In this document: in pieces, positions 6,513 to 17,510 of the stretch
Layout of the letters: every line of letters begins with the position of its first letter
How positions within the stretch are numbered: the first letter of the stretch is position 1
Program-made: the position numbers and the translations under genes
Notes under the pieces: model-generated
What the model was told of the DNA's origin: nothing
The model's input: only the letters and a program-made list of their open reading frames with translations
Database searches by the model: none
NCBI GenBank assembly: GCA_021786845.1
Contig: JAJYMO010000076.1
Coordinates: 1 to 51,869, forward strand
Direction: 5' to 3'
Length of the DNA: 51,869 nt
Source of the DNA: Pseudomonadota bacterium
GTDB lineage: Bacteria; Pseudomonadota; Gammaproteobacteria; Burkholderiales; Sulfuriferulaceae

Positions 6513-9456
6513 TTACTCATTCGATGCCAACATTTCCATCACCAGCAAAATCAACTGGGTATCCCCCATCTTGCCAGTGATGCGGCGAGCGTTGAGCTGC
6601 ATCGCGCGGCGACCGATGCCAGGCAAATCATATTCCAGCGCATAGCCTTCGAAGCTCTGGTTATTGGGTAAAATATTCTCCAGCAGGCTGCGCATGGCGG
6701 GGATGTTCCACTGGTTGTCGCCCAGTTCGTAGATCGGGAGCCCCACAGTTTTTTCCGGCATCATTTGGAAAATGCGGTAGAACGGGCGACTGGCAGAGAC
6801 GACCTGCAAAGAGCGATTCAGCACCACCAGCGGTTCGCGCACCGTATCAACGATGGCCTCGGCCAGATCGCGCGCCTCGCGCTCGGTGATAGAGAGGATG
6901 CGCTCAGTAATGTCGGTGAAAGTCAGCACGACGCCGTCGATCATGTTGTCCACGGTTCGGTAGGGCCTGATACGCGCCAAAAACCAGGTGCCATCGCTGG
7001 TGCGCATTTCGCGCTCGATGGGGACCAGCGAATCCAGCACACGCTGGGTTTCGCTCAGCAGGTCTTCATTCGGAAAATTGGATTTGATATCACTCAGGGG
7101 ACGTCCTTTATCTGATTCAGCAAGGCGGTAAATCTGGGTGGCCTCGCGGGTGAAGCGCTTGATGACCAAGTGGTGGTCAAGGAAAATTGTGCCGACATTG
7201 ATATTGTCGAGCAGGTTCTTCATGTCGTTCTGCATGCCGGCCAGTTGCTCGATTTTGGACTGTAATTCGGTGTTGACGGTGATCAGTTCTTCATTGACGG
7301 ATTGCAACTCTTCTTTGGAGGTTTCCAGTTCTTCATTGGTGGACTGAAGTTCTTCGTTGGCGGACTGTAATTCCTCGTTGGTGGATTTGAGTTCTTCGTT
7401 CGACGCCTGCTGTTCTTCGATGGTGGTCTGGAGGTTTTCTCTGGTGTAGGCAAGTTCGTGCTCCAGTTCCGCGATGCGCTGCTGTTCGGCCGGTTTGCTG
7501 CGCCTGGTCCGGCCCATTTTGGCGGATGCAGGTTGCGCAACATCCTGGAAACTTATCAGCAGCATGAGCTGTCCCGTGTTCATATCTGGCAGCAGGCGCA
7601 CACTCAGGCTAACAGTCGAGAAGCCGCCGTTGGTCTTGACCAGCATCTCATGGTTCAGTGTGGGCATGTTCTTGCTGGTGGCCGACTGGATGGCAGCGCG
7701 TAAATCCGGTTGCAAGCCCTCGCGCGCCATCTCAACGACATTGAGGGAGGCCTGGCCGGGCGCAGGGCGCAGGTATCTGCCGGTTCGCCCTGCACATAAA
7801 GAATGTCACCTTTCTGGTTGGTGAGTACCGAGGGAGGGGCGAAAGACTGGATCAACATCCGTCGCGTCAGCTCGGCGATATTAGAATCCCTGGTTTTTGG
7901 CAACACGGCTTTCTGCGTTTTGTCATGGGTGTCTGTTGCCAGGTTTAACCCGCCAGCGATCAACACGCGGGTAGAGGCAGCAGAGGCAATGGCCTGATAG
8001 AATTTCCATTTGCGGTTAAGCGCGGAGAACAGCGCATGATGGTTACCAATGCTTTCCGATGGGGAAAGAAACAGCACGCCACCCGGCTTGAGTGCGTAGT
8101 GAAAGGCCGGGATCAGGCGGTTTTGCAGTTCAGGTTCGAGATAAATCATCAGATTGCGGCAGCACAGCAGGTCGAGGCGAGTGAAAGGGGGGGCCTTAAT
8201 GATGTTCTGAACGGCGAACACCAGCATCTCACGAATTTCTTTTTTGACCCGATAGCCCGCGACTTCTTTGGTGAAAAAGCGGCGTAATCGCTCCGGCGTG
8301 ACATCCTGAGCAATATTGGGGGGTAAAGACCGGCGCGCGTCAGGGTGATGGCATCATCATCAAGGTCGGTGGCATAGAGCTGAACCTTGACCCCCCGGTT
8401 GTTTTCATTCATGAACTCGCGCAGCAGGATAGCGATGGAGTAGGCCTCCTCACCGGTGGCGCAGCCCGCCACCCAGACGCGGAAGATGTAATCTTCCGGC
8501 TTGTTCGTGAGCAGATGGGGCAAGATATCCTGCTTCAGCAGGATGAAGGCTTCGCTATCACGGAAAAAACTGGTGACATTGATCAGCAGTTCCTTGAACA
8601 GCGTGTGTACCTCGACAGGATGCTCTTTCAGGTAGCGCACATAGACATTCGTGTCCTCGATGTTATGTTGCAACATGCGGCGCTCGATGCGACGGCCAAT
8701 GATACTCTTTTTGTAGAGAGAGAAATCGTGGCCAGTGCCGGAACGCAACAGCGACATGATCTGGTTGATGCTGCCAGTGACGGTCGGAGGTGAGGCTATT
8801 CCCGGGTGCGGGGCCCGCGCGCGCAGGGCGGCCTGCAGAACCCCAGTCATTTTGTCTACTGTCAGTACATGGGTGGCATAGCCGGATTGGATAGCGCTGG
8901 CAGGCATGCCGTCGAATTTGGCTGTGGCCGGGGTCTGCACCAAGGTAATTCCGCCGGCACCGAGAATGGCGCGCAGGCCCAGTGTGCCATCAGTCCCGGT
9001 GCCGGAAAGAACGATGCCAATGGTGTTTTCACCCTGATCCTCGGCCAGCGAACGCAGGAAGGCGTCGATGGGCATGCGCAGTCCACGCGGTTGATCCGGC
9101 TCACTCAGTTGCAGCATCCCGTGGAAAATGGCCATGTCGCGGTTGGGTGGGATGACATAGACGCAATTTGGCTTCACCTTCATTTGATCCTCTGCCTCGA
9201 CGACAGGCATCGCTGTGGAGCGTTGCAGGATTTCGGTCAGCAGGCTGGCATGCGTTGGATCGAGATGTGACACCAGCACGAAGGCCATGCCGATGTCTGG
9301 TGGAAGATGGAGAAAGAATTGTTCGAAAGCTTCAAGCCCTCCAGCTGAAGCACCGATGCCGACGATGGGAAAAGGGGCCACCGTTCCCTGCTTGTTGGCA
9401 GGTGCTTTGGAATGGGCAGGGGGGGACTGCTGGTTGTGATGGATAGTTTTTGGCAT
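6513..9456 (-). pseudogene. CheB-CheR-coiled coil-PAS hybrid, broken by two frameshifts
   Basis: Joined across frames this is a protein of about 980 residues. It comprises a CheB methylesterase domain (Ser37 in GIGASAGG, His64 in VSHLDPTH, Asp156 in GTGTDG), a CheR methyltransferase domain with SAM motif VAGCATGEEAYS, a coiled coil of repeated NEELQS heptads, and two PAS domains. The frame breaks twice. The first is in a run of six G at 8318-8323, where a seventh base would restore YPPNIAQDV. The second is near 7780-7783, where one more base would restore GRYLRPAPG. Both are single-base losses, so sequencing or assembly error is as likely as true decay. The start MPKTIHHN at 9456 precedes CheB similarity. 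Related hybrids feed adjacent kinases in complex signalling. Confidence 0.85.
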
Positions 9457-10121
9457 GGCAATCAATTTATGTGAGAGAGGCGCTATGCCGGAATAATACC
9501 CCAAATCGGGGTGTTGCCCTTTTCCTTGATGACGGGTTATGCTGATTGAAGGACAGATTGGATTCGCCGCTGACCATCTGGAGTGAGCTGCAATATCACA
9601 GGGGCCTGTTTGCGTAACCCTGGCTGCCAGCACCCCACATTGATGCCAATGTCCGTCACAGCCCGTGTGTTGTGCTATTGTCTGAATTCTCTGCCGCCCC
9701 TCATGATGGGGGATTCGTCGTCGGTCGGTATCTTTCTTCATGACATACGGAATCAGCATGGCAAGCCATGTCTTTGTGTGCGCTACCGTACAGCATCATT
9801 GAATTAATCGTACTATCTTGACCTCTGCATCTTGTCTTTAATCTTTCCACCGCACCAGGAGCATGTTTCATTAATCTGTATCAGATCGTAATTTGGTCTT
9901 GACCCGGTTGCATGGCATGGCCCCAACGAAAACAATACATTAGAGACAAGTCATTTTTGTGTCTGCGCTACACCAGAAAATTTTGTCGGGGCATGATGAT
10001 CAATTTATTTTTCGAACCCTTTGCAGGATGTGGCGAGCGCGACTCAGATGAGGGGAAAAAATCGAGAAACGTGAATGCCAAGCGTTGATTCCGCCAACGA
10101 TAAACTACTGAGAGCAAGCAA
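9457..10121. other. 665 bp gene-free divergent spacer between signalling and glucan clusters
   Basis: No recognisable gene lies here. Open frames on both strands are short and give low-complexity or unfamiliar translations. The region must hold the promoters of the CheB-CheR operon (leftward) and of the glgB operon (rightward). I could not place a convincing sigma-70 or sigma-54 promoter. A short dyad, CATGGC-AA-GCCATG, occurs near 9757-9770. Confidence 0.5.
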
Positions 10122-12062
10122 ATGGTTACATTATCGAATCTTCCCGTGGAAGTGGGTTTTAAAGTGAGCAGGCTGACGGACCTTGATATTTATTTATTTA
10201 AACAAGGCAATCATTTCCGCCTGTATGAAAAGCTTGGTTCGCACTGCATCACCTTGAAAAGCGTAAAAGGTATTTCCTTTGCGGTATGGGCACCTAACGC
10301 TTCCGGCGTCTCGGTAATGGGTGATTTTAACCATTGGGATGCAACAAACAACCCGCTGAGTCTGCGTGACGACGAATCGGGGATTTGGGAAGGATTTATC
10401 GCTGAGGTGACTGTTGGTGCAATCTACAAATACCGTGTTGTTTCGCGCGATGGGAAAATAGCCGATAAGGGTGACCCATTTGCCCTCTCTTGTGAAATGC
10501 CTCCGTTAACGGCTTCCCGTGTTTGGGAACTGGATTATGCCTGGAATGATGCGGCCTGGATGGCGCAGCGTAGAGAGAAAAATCAGCTGAACGCCCCTTT
10601 GTCCATTTATGAAGTACATCTGGGTTCCTGGCGCAGGGTGCCGGAAGAAGGGAACCGTTTCCTCACTTACCGTGAGATGGCGGAATGGTTGCCACGTTAC
10701 GTTGCAGAGATGAATTTTACTCACGTCGAGTTCATGCCGCTGGCAGAGCATCCTTTTTATGGTTCGTGGGGTTACCAAACCACTGGCTATTTTGCACCCA
10801 CAGCACGTTATGGTACGCCACAGGATTTCATGTATCTGGTGGATACCTTGCACCAGCATGGTATTGGCGTGATCCTGGACTGGGTACCCTCAAATTTTCC
10901 GGATGATGCCCATGGTTTAGGGCATTTCGATGGAACCTGTCTTTTTGAACACGCTGACCCGCGCCAAGGCTATCAGCCGGATTGGCATAGCTCAATTTTC
11001 AATTACGGTCGGCACGAGGTGCGCGCATTTATGGGCAGCAGTGCATTGTTCTGGCTTGATCAATACCACATCGATGGACTGCGCGTGGACGCGGTGGCAT
11101 CCATGCTTTACCTGGATTATGGGCGCAAGGAAGGCAAATGGGTTCCGAATCGCTACGGGGGCAGGGAGAATCTGGATGCGATTGCTTTTCTTCGCGACCT
11201 GAATGAAGCTGTCTATCGTGACTACCCTGATACCCAAACCTTCGCAGAGGAGTCAACTTCCTGGCCGATGGTCTCCCGTCCGGTCTATATAGGCGGATTG
11301 GGGTTTGGTCTGAAGTGGAATATGGGTTGGATGCATGACACCCTGGCGTATTTTTCCTTAAACCCCATTTACCGAAAATACCACCACGCACAACTTATTT
11401 TTAGTATCTGGTATGCCTTTGCGGAAAATTTTGTGTTGCCTTTTTCACACGATGAAGTGGTTTATGGCAAAGGTTCATTGCTTGGGAAAATGCCAGGTGA
11501 CGAATGGCAGCAGTTCGCTAACCTGCGTTTATTGTATGGTTATATGTGGGGACATCCTGGGAAAAAACTGCTATTTATGGGTTGCGAGTTCGGACAGAAA
11601 AGCGAGTGGCGGCACGACGAGAGCCTCGACTGGGATGTCATGCAATACCCCCGTCATGCTGGCTTGCGGCGCTGGGTTGAGGATCTCAACCGTGTTTATC
11701 GTAATGAACAGGCGCTCTATCAGCAAGATTTTATTCGTGACGGCTTCCAGTGGATGGATTGCAATGACGCGGAAAAAAGCGTGTTGAGTTTTGTACGCCG
11801 CAGCCACCACCCAGAAGATACGATCTTGGTGGTATGTAATTTTACGCCCATCATTCGTGAGAACTACCTGGTCGGCGTGCCATCCGGGGGTTACTGGCAT
11901 GAATTGCTCAACAGCGATGCCGGGATCTATGGGGGAAGTGGTGTGGGGAATTTGGGTGGCGTCGAAGCGAGCCCTGTCTCTACCGGTGAAATGTATCATT
12001 CACTGACGTTGCGTCTACCACCACTTGGCGTTCTGTTCTTCAAGCCAGGGAGCGTGTCATGA
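10122..12062 (+). CDS. glgB: 1,4-alpha-glucan branching enzyme (GH13/CBM48)
   Basis: This enzyme cuts alpha-1,4 glucan chains and reattaches them through alpha-1,6 bonds to form branches. The N-terminus carries a CBM48 domain ([21 protein letters not shown]), followed by the GH13 barrel. The catalytic residues are Asp323 ([10 protein letters not shown]), Glu376 (FAEESTSW) and Asp444 (FSHDEVVYG). At 646 residues it is a short GlgB without the extra N1 domain of the E. coli enzyme. Region I reads [14 protein letters not shown]: residue 258 is Asn where the family normally has His (DWVPxHF). It opens the glucan/trehalose operon and overlaps glgE by four bases (ATGA). Confidence 0.96.
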   Translation: MVTLSNLPVEVGFKVSRLTDLDIYLFKQGNHFRLYEKLGSHCITLKSVKGISFAVWAPNASGVSVMGDFNHWDATNNPLSLRDDESGIWEGFIAEVTVGAIYKYRVVSRDGKIADKGDPFALSCEMPPLTASRVWELDYAWNDAAWMAQRREKNQLNAPLSIYEVHLGSWRRVPEEGNRFLTYREMAEWLPRYVAEMNFTHVEFMPLAEHPFYGSWGYQTTGYFAPTARYGTPQDFMYLVDTLHQHGIGVILDWVPSNFPDDAHGLGHFDGTCLFEHADPRQGYQPDWHSSIFNYGRHEVRAFMGSSALFWLDQYHIDGLRVDAVASMLYLDYGRKEGKWVPNRYGGRENLDAIAFLRDLNEAVYRDYPDTQTFAEESTSWPMVSRPVYIGGLGFGLKWNMGWMHDTLAYFSLNPIYRKYHHAQLIFSIWYAFAENFVLPFSHDEVVYGKGSLLGKMPGDEWQQFANLRLLYGYMWGHPGKKLLFMGCEFGQKSEWRHDESLDWDVMQYPRHAGLRRWVEDLNRVYRNEQALYQQDFIRDGFQWMDCNDAEKSVLSFVRRSHHPEDTILVVCNFTPIIRENYLVGVPSGGYWHELLNSDAGIYGGSGVGNLGGVEASPVSTGEMYHSLTLRLPPLGVLFFKPGSVS

Positions 12063-14053
12063 CAGATATCCCGAAAATCGGCGGCAGACAGCGCGTGGTG
12101 ATCGAAAATGTACAGCCGGAAATTGATGCTGGGCGATTTCCGGCCAAGCGTGTCATCGGTCAAAACGTGGATGTGGAGGCCGATGCTTTTGCTGACGGCA
12201 ATGATGTGCTGGCCTGCGTGTTACGGTATCGGCACGCGTCAGAAACCGAATGGCATGAAGTACCTATGGTGCCGCTCGTCAATGATCGCTGGCGCGCTTC
12301 GTTCCCACTCACCGAACTTGGCCAGTATGTTTACACCATTACGGCCTGGTCAGATCATTTTCTTTCCTGGCGGCATGAATTTGAGCGCCGCAATGATGCC
12401 CAGGATATTGCCATGGCACTTCAGGGCGGCGCGATGCTGGTGGTCGCGGCGGCAGCGCGTGCCGTCGATGAAAATAAGTTGCACCTCCAGCAGATTGGCG
12501 AAACATTGCGTTTGGCCAATCTGGATGACGGAAGCGCACTGGCACTTTCCGAAACTTTATTGAGTTTGATGCGCCGCTATCCGGATCGCAGCTTTGCCAC
12601 GAATTACACCTATATGCTCCCCCTGTGGGTGGAGCCGGTCAAAGCACAGTACAGCACGTGGTACGAATTTTTCCCTCGCTCCTGCATAAGCGGTGACATG
12701 CCTCACGGCACATTTTCTGAATGCGAGAAGTGGTTGCCTTATGTGGCAGAAATGGGCTTCGATGTGGTGTATTTGCCCCCCATCCATCCAATTGGCCTGA
12801 CCAAACGCAAAGGGAAAAATAATGCATTGGTCGCAAGTGAGGCGGATGTGGGGAGTCCGTGGGCGATCGGCGCAACAGATGGCGGTCATAAGTCAATTCA
12901 TTCGCTGCTCGGTACGCTGGACGATTTTCACCGCCTGGTGGTGAAAGCGGGTGAACTGGATATTGATATTGCCCTCGATATCGCTTTTCAGTGTTCTCCG
13001 GATCATCCTTATGTGCACGATCATCCGGAGTGGTTCCGCCACCGGCCCGATGACAGTATCCAGTATGCCGAGAATCCGCCCAAAAAATACGAAGATATTT
13101 ATCCGTTTAATTTTGAAAGTGACGCATGGACTGCGCTATGGCAGGAACTGCTGGAGGTGTTCCTGTTCTGGATTGAGCAGGGGGTGAGCATATTCCGTGT
13201 TGATAACCCACACTCCAAACCGTTCCCTTTCTGGGAATGGCTCATTGGCGAGGTCAAGCGCGCGCACCCCCAGATCATTTTTTTGGCAGAAGCCTTTACC
13301 CGTCCCAAAATTATTTACCATCTTGCCAAGGTCGGCTTCAGCCAATCCTACAATTATTTTCCATGGCGCAATACAAAAAGCGAACTCGAGACGTATTTTA
13401 CTGAACTCACCCAGACTGACGTGCGTGAGTATTTTCGGGCTAATCTGTGGCCGAATACACCGGACATTCTCTCTGAATATTTGCAGTTTGGTGGTCGCCC
13501 TGCGTTTATGATTCGTCTCGTGCTGGCAGCCACTTTGGGGGCAAATTATGGTGTCTACGGGCCGGCTTACGAGCTGATGGAGGCGGTTCCTCGCGAGGTG
13601 GGGGGGGAAGAATATCTCGATTCAGAGAAATACCAAGTGCGCAAATGGGAAATTGCTCGTGTAGACAGTCTGAAAGATTTCATCACACGGATAAACCAAA
13701 TCCGTCGGGAAAGCGCAGCTTTGCAACAGGATCACCGGTTACACTTCTTTGAAGCAGATAATGAAATGCTGTTTTGTTACGCGAAAACCACCCCTGACAA
13801 CGCTGAAATCATCCTGGTTGTCGTCAATCTGGATCCACACCATACTCAGTCAGGTTGGGTCACATTACCACTTGAGAAGCTTGGGTTGGATAAACATCAA
13901 TCTTACCAGATGCAGGATTTGCTGACAGATGCCCGTTTTTTATGGAATGGCGCACGCAACTATGTTGAAATCAATCCAAAGGTGGCACCAGCACATATTT
14001 TTAAACTGCACCGACGAATCCGTACCGAGCACGACTTCGATTACTACCTGTAA
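12059..14053 (+). CDS. glgE: Alpha-1,4-glucan:maltose-1-phosphate maltosyltransferase
   Basis: GlgE extends linear alpha-1,4-glucan by transferring maltosyl units from maltose-1-phosphate, releasing phosphate. The 664 residues match the family. An N-terminal beta domain ([19 protein letters not shown]) precedes the GH13_3 barrel. Key motifs are Asp382 as nucleophile in [19 protein letters not shown], Glu411 in FLAEAFTRP, and the GlgE-specific [14 protein letters not shown] loop. It lies between glgB and treS-mak, so the donor is supplied by the next gene and the product is branched by the previous one. A GGGAG ribosome binding site sits inside the end of glgB. Confidence 0.97.
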   Translation: MTDIPKIGGRQRVVIENVQPEIDAGRFPAKRVIGQNVDVEADAFADGNDVLACVLRYRHASETEWHEVPMVPLVNDRWRASFPLTELGQYVYTITAWSDHFLSWRHEFERRNDAQDIAMALQGGAMLVVAAAARAVDENKLHLQQIGETLRLANLDDGSALALSETLLSLMRRYPDRSFATNYTYMLPLWVEPVKAQYSTWYEFFPRSCISGDMPHGTFSECEKWLPYVAEMGFDVVYLPPIHPIGLTKRKGKNNALVASEADVGSPWAIGATDGGHKSIHSLLGTLDDFHRLVVKAGELDIDIALDIAFQCSPDHPYVHDHPEWFRHRPDDSIQYAENPPKKYEDIYPFNFESDAWTALWQELLEVFLFWIEQGVSIFRVDNPHSKPFPFWEWLIGEVKRAHPQIIFLAEAFTRPKIIYHLAKVGFSQSYNYFPWRNTKSELETYFTELTQTDVREYFRANLWPNTPDILSEYLQFGGRPAFMIRLVLAATLGANYGVYGPAYELMEAVPREVGGEEYLDSEKYQVRKWEIARVDSLKDFITRINQIRRESAALQQDHRLHFFEADNEMLFCYAKTTPDNAEIILVVVNLDPHHTQSGWVTLPLEKLGLDKHQSYQMQDLLTDARFLWNGARNYVEINPKVAPAHIFKLHRRIRTEHDFDYYL

Positions 14054-14062
14054 GAGAAAGCC

Positions 14063-17000
14063 ATGAATAAAATAAACCCGGATGAGATAAAACCACCACC
14101 CGTGGATCACACACCATGGATGAAAGACCCTCTCTGGTATAAGGATGCTGTGATTTACGAACTGCACATCAAGGCTTTTTTTGACAGTGATAATAACGGC
14201 ACCGGGGATTTCGCCGGCTTAATTCAGAAACTCGATTATCTCCAGGATTTAGGGGTGAATACACTCTGGTTGTTACCCTTTTATCCTTCGCCAATGCGCG
14301 ACGACGGTTATGACATTGATGACTATCGCGGCATCCATCCCATGTACGGGACGATGGCCGATTTCAAGCGGTTCATGAAGGAAGCTCACCAACGCGGTCT
14401 CAAGGTCATCACAGAACTGGTCATCAATCATACGTCCGATCAGCACCCCTGGTTCCAGGCTGCGCGCCGGGCCCCCGCCGGTTCGAGCAAGCGAAATTTT
14501 TACATATGGAGCGATACCGACCAGAAATTTCCCCAGACGCGCATTATTTTCACTGACAGCGAGAAATCCAACTGGACTTGGGACGAAAAAGCGCATGCTT
14601 ATTACTGGCACCGTTTCTTTTACCATCAACCTGACCTCAACTTCAATAATCCAATGGTGGTGAAAGCAGTCATTAAACTGCTGCGTTTTTGGTTGGATTT
14701 GGGCGTGGACGGCTTGCGTCTGGATGCCATTCCCTATCTGTGTGTACGGGAGGGCACTCAAAACGAGAATTTGCCGGAAACGCATGCCGTGATCAAGCAA
14801 ATGCGCGCGGTGCTGGATGCGAATTATCCTGATCGTATTTTTCTCGCCGAGGTCAATCAGTGGCCGGAAGATGTCCGCGACTATTTCAGTGACGGCGATG
14901 AATGTCACATGGCCTATCATTTCCCACTCATGCCGAGGATGTTCATGGCGATCGCGCAGGAAGATCGTCATCCCATCATCGATATCATGCGGCAAACCCC
15001 TGATATTCCAGACACTTGCCAATGGGCTGTTTTTCTGCGTAATCACGATGAATTGACCCTGGAGATGGTCACTGATAAAGAACGTGATTATATGTATCAG
15101 ATGTATGTGGGCGATCCGCTCGCACGGGTGAACGTCGGCATTCGGCGCCGATTAGCACCTCTGATGGACAATGAAATCGATAAAATCAAGCTGATGAACA
15201 ATTTGCTGCTGTCGATGCCTGGCTCACCCAGCATCTATTATGGCGACGAGATTGGCATGGGGGACAACTTTTTTCTGGGTGACCGCAATGCTGTGCGTAC
15301 GCCGATGCAATGGAGCCCGGACCGCAATGCCGGTTTCTCGCGCGCAGATCCGCAGCAACTGTACCTGCCGCCTATCATGGACCTGGAGTATGGCTATGGG
15401 GCTGTCAATGTGGAGGCGCAGCTGCGCGAACGCGGCTCACTATTAAACTGGATGCGGCGCGTACTGGCGCTACGCAAAAATCATCAGGCATTTGGGCGCG
15501 GAAAACTGGTTTTTTTGCACCCCGGAAATCGTAAGATACTCGCCTATTTCAGACAATATGAAAATGACATTATTTTATGCGTGACCAACCTGTCACATAG
15601 CGCACAAGCGGTAGAACTTGATCTTTCTGCTTATAAGGGATATGTGCCGGTGGAATTGATGGGGCGCGCGGCTTTTCCGCCTGTTGGCGAATTGCCTTAT
15701 CTGCTCACATTGCCCGCATATAACTATTATTGGTTCCTGCTGACCAGCCATGAAGAGATTCCGGCATGGCATGAGGAGCACTTACTGCCTGCGGAATTGC
15801 TGACGCTGGTGTTGTTCGAAGGTTGGCGCAGTTTTTTCCGCGAACGGGTTGTCCCATGGCGTATGTCCATGGCGGATAAGGCGCGCACTCAACTCGAAGA
15901 GGACGCACTGCCGCAATTTGTCGCGGCGCAACGCTGGTATGGGGCCAAGGGTGAGGTGGTGCGTCGGGTGACCATTAGCGATTATGTTGAGTGGGGAAAT
16001 GCGGAGGATAAATGGCTGGTAGCCCTGTTTCATATTGAAGGCGCGGTTGGAGAACCTCAGACCTATTTTATACCCCTCGCATTGGCGTGGGAAAATGACG
16101 ACGAGGAGCGCCTGCAGGCCATGACGCCTACCACCGTGGCAAAAGTGCGTCAACAGGCGCGAGTTGGAATCTTGGGCGATGCGTTTGCTGACGTGGCATT
16201 TTGCAGGTCGCTGATACAGGCCATCGGTGCGCATCAAACGTTGCCTTGCGAGCAAGGCAACATCAACTTCTTGCCCACCAATGCTTTTGTCGCACTCGCC
16301 AGCGAGGTGTCTGCTCATCTGCCAGTTCGTCCACCGGACACGCTTGGCAGTAATACCGCCGTCGTATTGGGTGAAAACCTGTTCCTGAAAGGCTACCGAC
16401 ATCTACAATTTGGGGTGCAACCAGAGTTTGAGATGGGGCGTTTTTTAACCGACATCGCAAAATTCCCCAATACGGTACCGTTGTTCGGCGTAGTCGAGTA
16501 TCAGGGCGATGACGGCAACAGCATGACACTCGCATTGTTACAGCGTTATGTCGAGAACCAGGGTGATTGTTGGCATTATACACTGGATTACCTGGGGCGT
16601 TTCCTGGAGGAAAGTCGTACCGCAGTTGTACCACCAGAACCTGCGGCGCAAGCACATGGCGCTTATCTGCTTTTGATGCGCACATTGGGTCAGCGTACTG
16701 GCGAACTGCACAATGCATTGGGTAAAGTGACGGGAGATTCAGCCTTCGATCCAGAGCCGATTACCGATACAGATATTGCCGACTGGACACTGCGGGTGCA
16801 AGCGGAAGCGGAAGAGACGCTGAGTCTGCTTGAGCATCGCGAGCAAGCGCTTGACGAGACGGTTCGCGAGACAGCGAAATCATTGCTCGCGCAACGCAAG
16901 GCACTTGCAGACCGACTTCAAACATGCGTTTCCGGGCCGTTGAAAGGAGCCAAAACGCGCTATCACGGCGATTTTCATCTGGGACAGGTGCTGCTCTCGC

Positions 17001-17410
17001 AGAATGATTTTGTGTTCATCGATTTTGAGGGTGAGCCGACACGACCGCTCACCGAGCGCCGTCACAAAAACTCGCCCTTGAGAGATGTGGCCGGTATGCT
17101 GCGATCATTCAACTATGCCGCCCACGCCACACTTGTGCACATGAATGGCGATCAACCCAAAGAATTCCCGAGTTTTGAACACCTGCTGCAGGAATGGGAA
17201 ACCGAAGTTGGGCGCGTTTTCCTCGCAGCCTATGATGAAGCGGTGCAGCATTCAGAACTGCCCGTCGCGCAAGCATCGCCGCACGGCTTACTCGACCTGT
17301 TTCTGTTTGAAAAAGCGCTTTACGAGGTGCGCTACGAGCTCAATCACCGCCCGGATTGGGTGGCGATTCCGTTACAGGGTATCTTGGCGCTATTGCAACC
17401 ACCGGTCTAG
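14063..17410 (+). CDS. treS: Trehalose synthase/maltokinase fusion (TreS-Mak)
   Basis: A bifunctional protein of 1115 residues. The N-terminal half (about 1-555) is GH13 trehalose synthase, which interconverts trehalose and maltose; nucleophile Asp221 is in GLRLDAIPYL, Glu263 in FLAEVNQWPE and Asp329 in LRNHDELT. The C-terminal half (about 570-1115) is maltokinase, which phosphorylates maltose to maltose-1-phosphate; it has RWYGAKG, the kinase loop HGDFHLGQ (Asp970) and FIDFEGEP (Asp987). Fusion of the two channels trehalose carbon directly to GlgE. It follows glgE by nine bases with AGAGAAAG upstream of the ATG. Confidence 0.96.
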   Translation: MNKINPDEIKPPPVDHTPWMKDPLWYKDAVIYELHIKAFFDSDNNGTGDFAGLIQKLDYLQDLGVNTLWLLPFYPSPMRDDGYDIDDYRGIHPMYGTMADFKRFMKEAHQRGLKVITELVINHTSDQHPWFQAARRAPAGSSKRNFYIWSDTDQKFPQTRIIFTDSEKSNWTWDEKAHAYYWHRFFYHQPDLNFNNPMVVKAVIKLLRFWLDLGVDGLRLDAIPYLCVREGTQNENLPETHAVIKQMRAVLDANYPDRIFLAEVNQWPEDVRDYFSDGDECHMAYHFPLMPRMFMAIAQEDRHPIIDIMRQTPDIPDTCQWAVFLRNHDELTLEMVTDKERDYMYQMYVGDPLARVNVGIRRRLAPLMDNEIDKIKLMNNLLLSMPGSPSIYYGDEIGMGDNFFLGDRNAVRTPMQWSPDRNAGFSRADPQQLYLPPIMDLEYGYGAVNVEAQLRERGSLLNWMRRVLALRKNHQAFGRGKLVFLHPGNRKILAYFRQYENDIILCVTNLSHSAQAVELDLSAYKGYVPVELMGRAAFPPVGELPYLLTLPAYNYYWFLLTSHEEIPAWHEEHLLPAELLTLVLFEGWRSFFRERVVPWRMSMADKARTQLEEDALPQFVAAQRWYGAKGEVVRRVTISDYVEWGNAEDKWLVALFHIEGAVGEPQTYFIPLALAWENDDEERLQAMTPTTVAKVRQQARVGILGDAFADVAFCRSLIQAIGAHQTLPCEQGNINFLPTNAFVALASEVSAHLPVRPPDTLGSNTAVVLGENLFLKGYRHLQFGVQPEFEMGRFLTDIAKFPNTVPLFGVVEYQGDDGNSMTLALLQRYVENQGDCWHYTLDYLGRFLEESRTAVVPPEPAAQAHGAYLLLMRTLGQRTGELHNALGKVTGDSAFDPEPITDTDIADWTLRVQAEAEETLSLLEHREQALDETVRETAKSLLAQRKALADRLQTCVSGPLKGAKTRYHGDFHLGQVLLSQNDFVFIDFEGEPTRPLTERRHKNSPLRDVAGMLRSFNYAAHATLVHMNGDQPKEFPSFEHLLQEWETEVGRVFLAAYDEAVQHSELPVAQASPHGLLDLFLFEKALYEVRYELNHRPDWVAIPLQGILALLQPPV

Positions 17411-17510
17411 CGAAATGCACACCACAATCAGTCAAATACACAATTTCCCCCGATAACCTGTTGTGTTCAACCTGCCAATGTAAATAATTTAGATAAATAA
17501 AGGAATCAAG

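Noticed and set aside
9583-9807. Short plus-strand frame upstream of glgB
   Set aside because: Unusual composition, no homology recognised, overlapped by an equally poor frame on the other strand.
9899-9950. TTGACC followed by TACATT as a promoter for glgB
   Set aside because: Spacing is far too long for a sigma-70 promoter, and the GG/GC spacing does not fit sigma-54.
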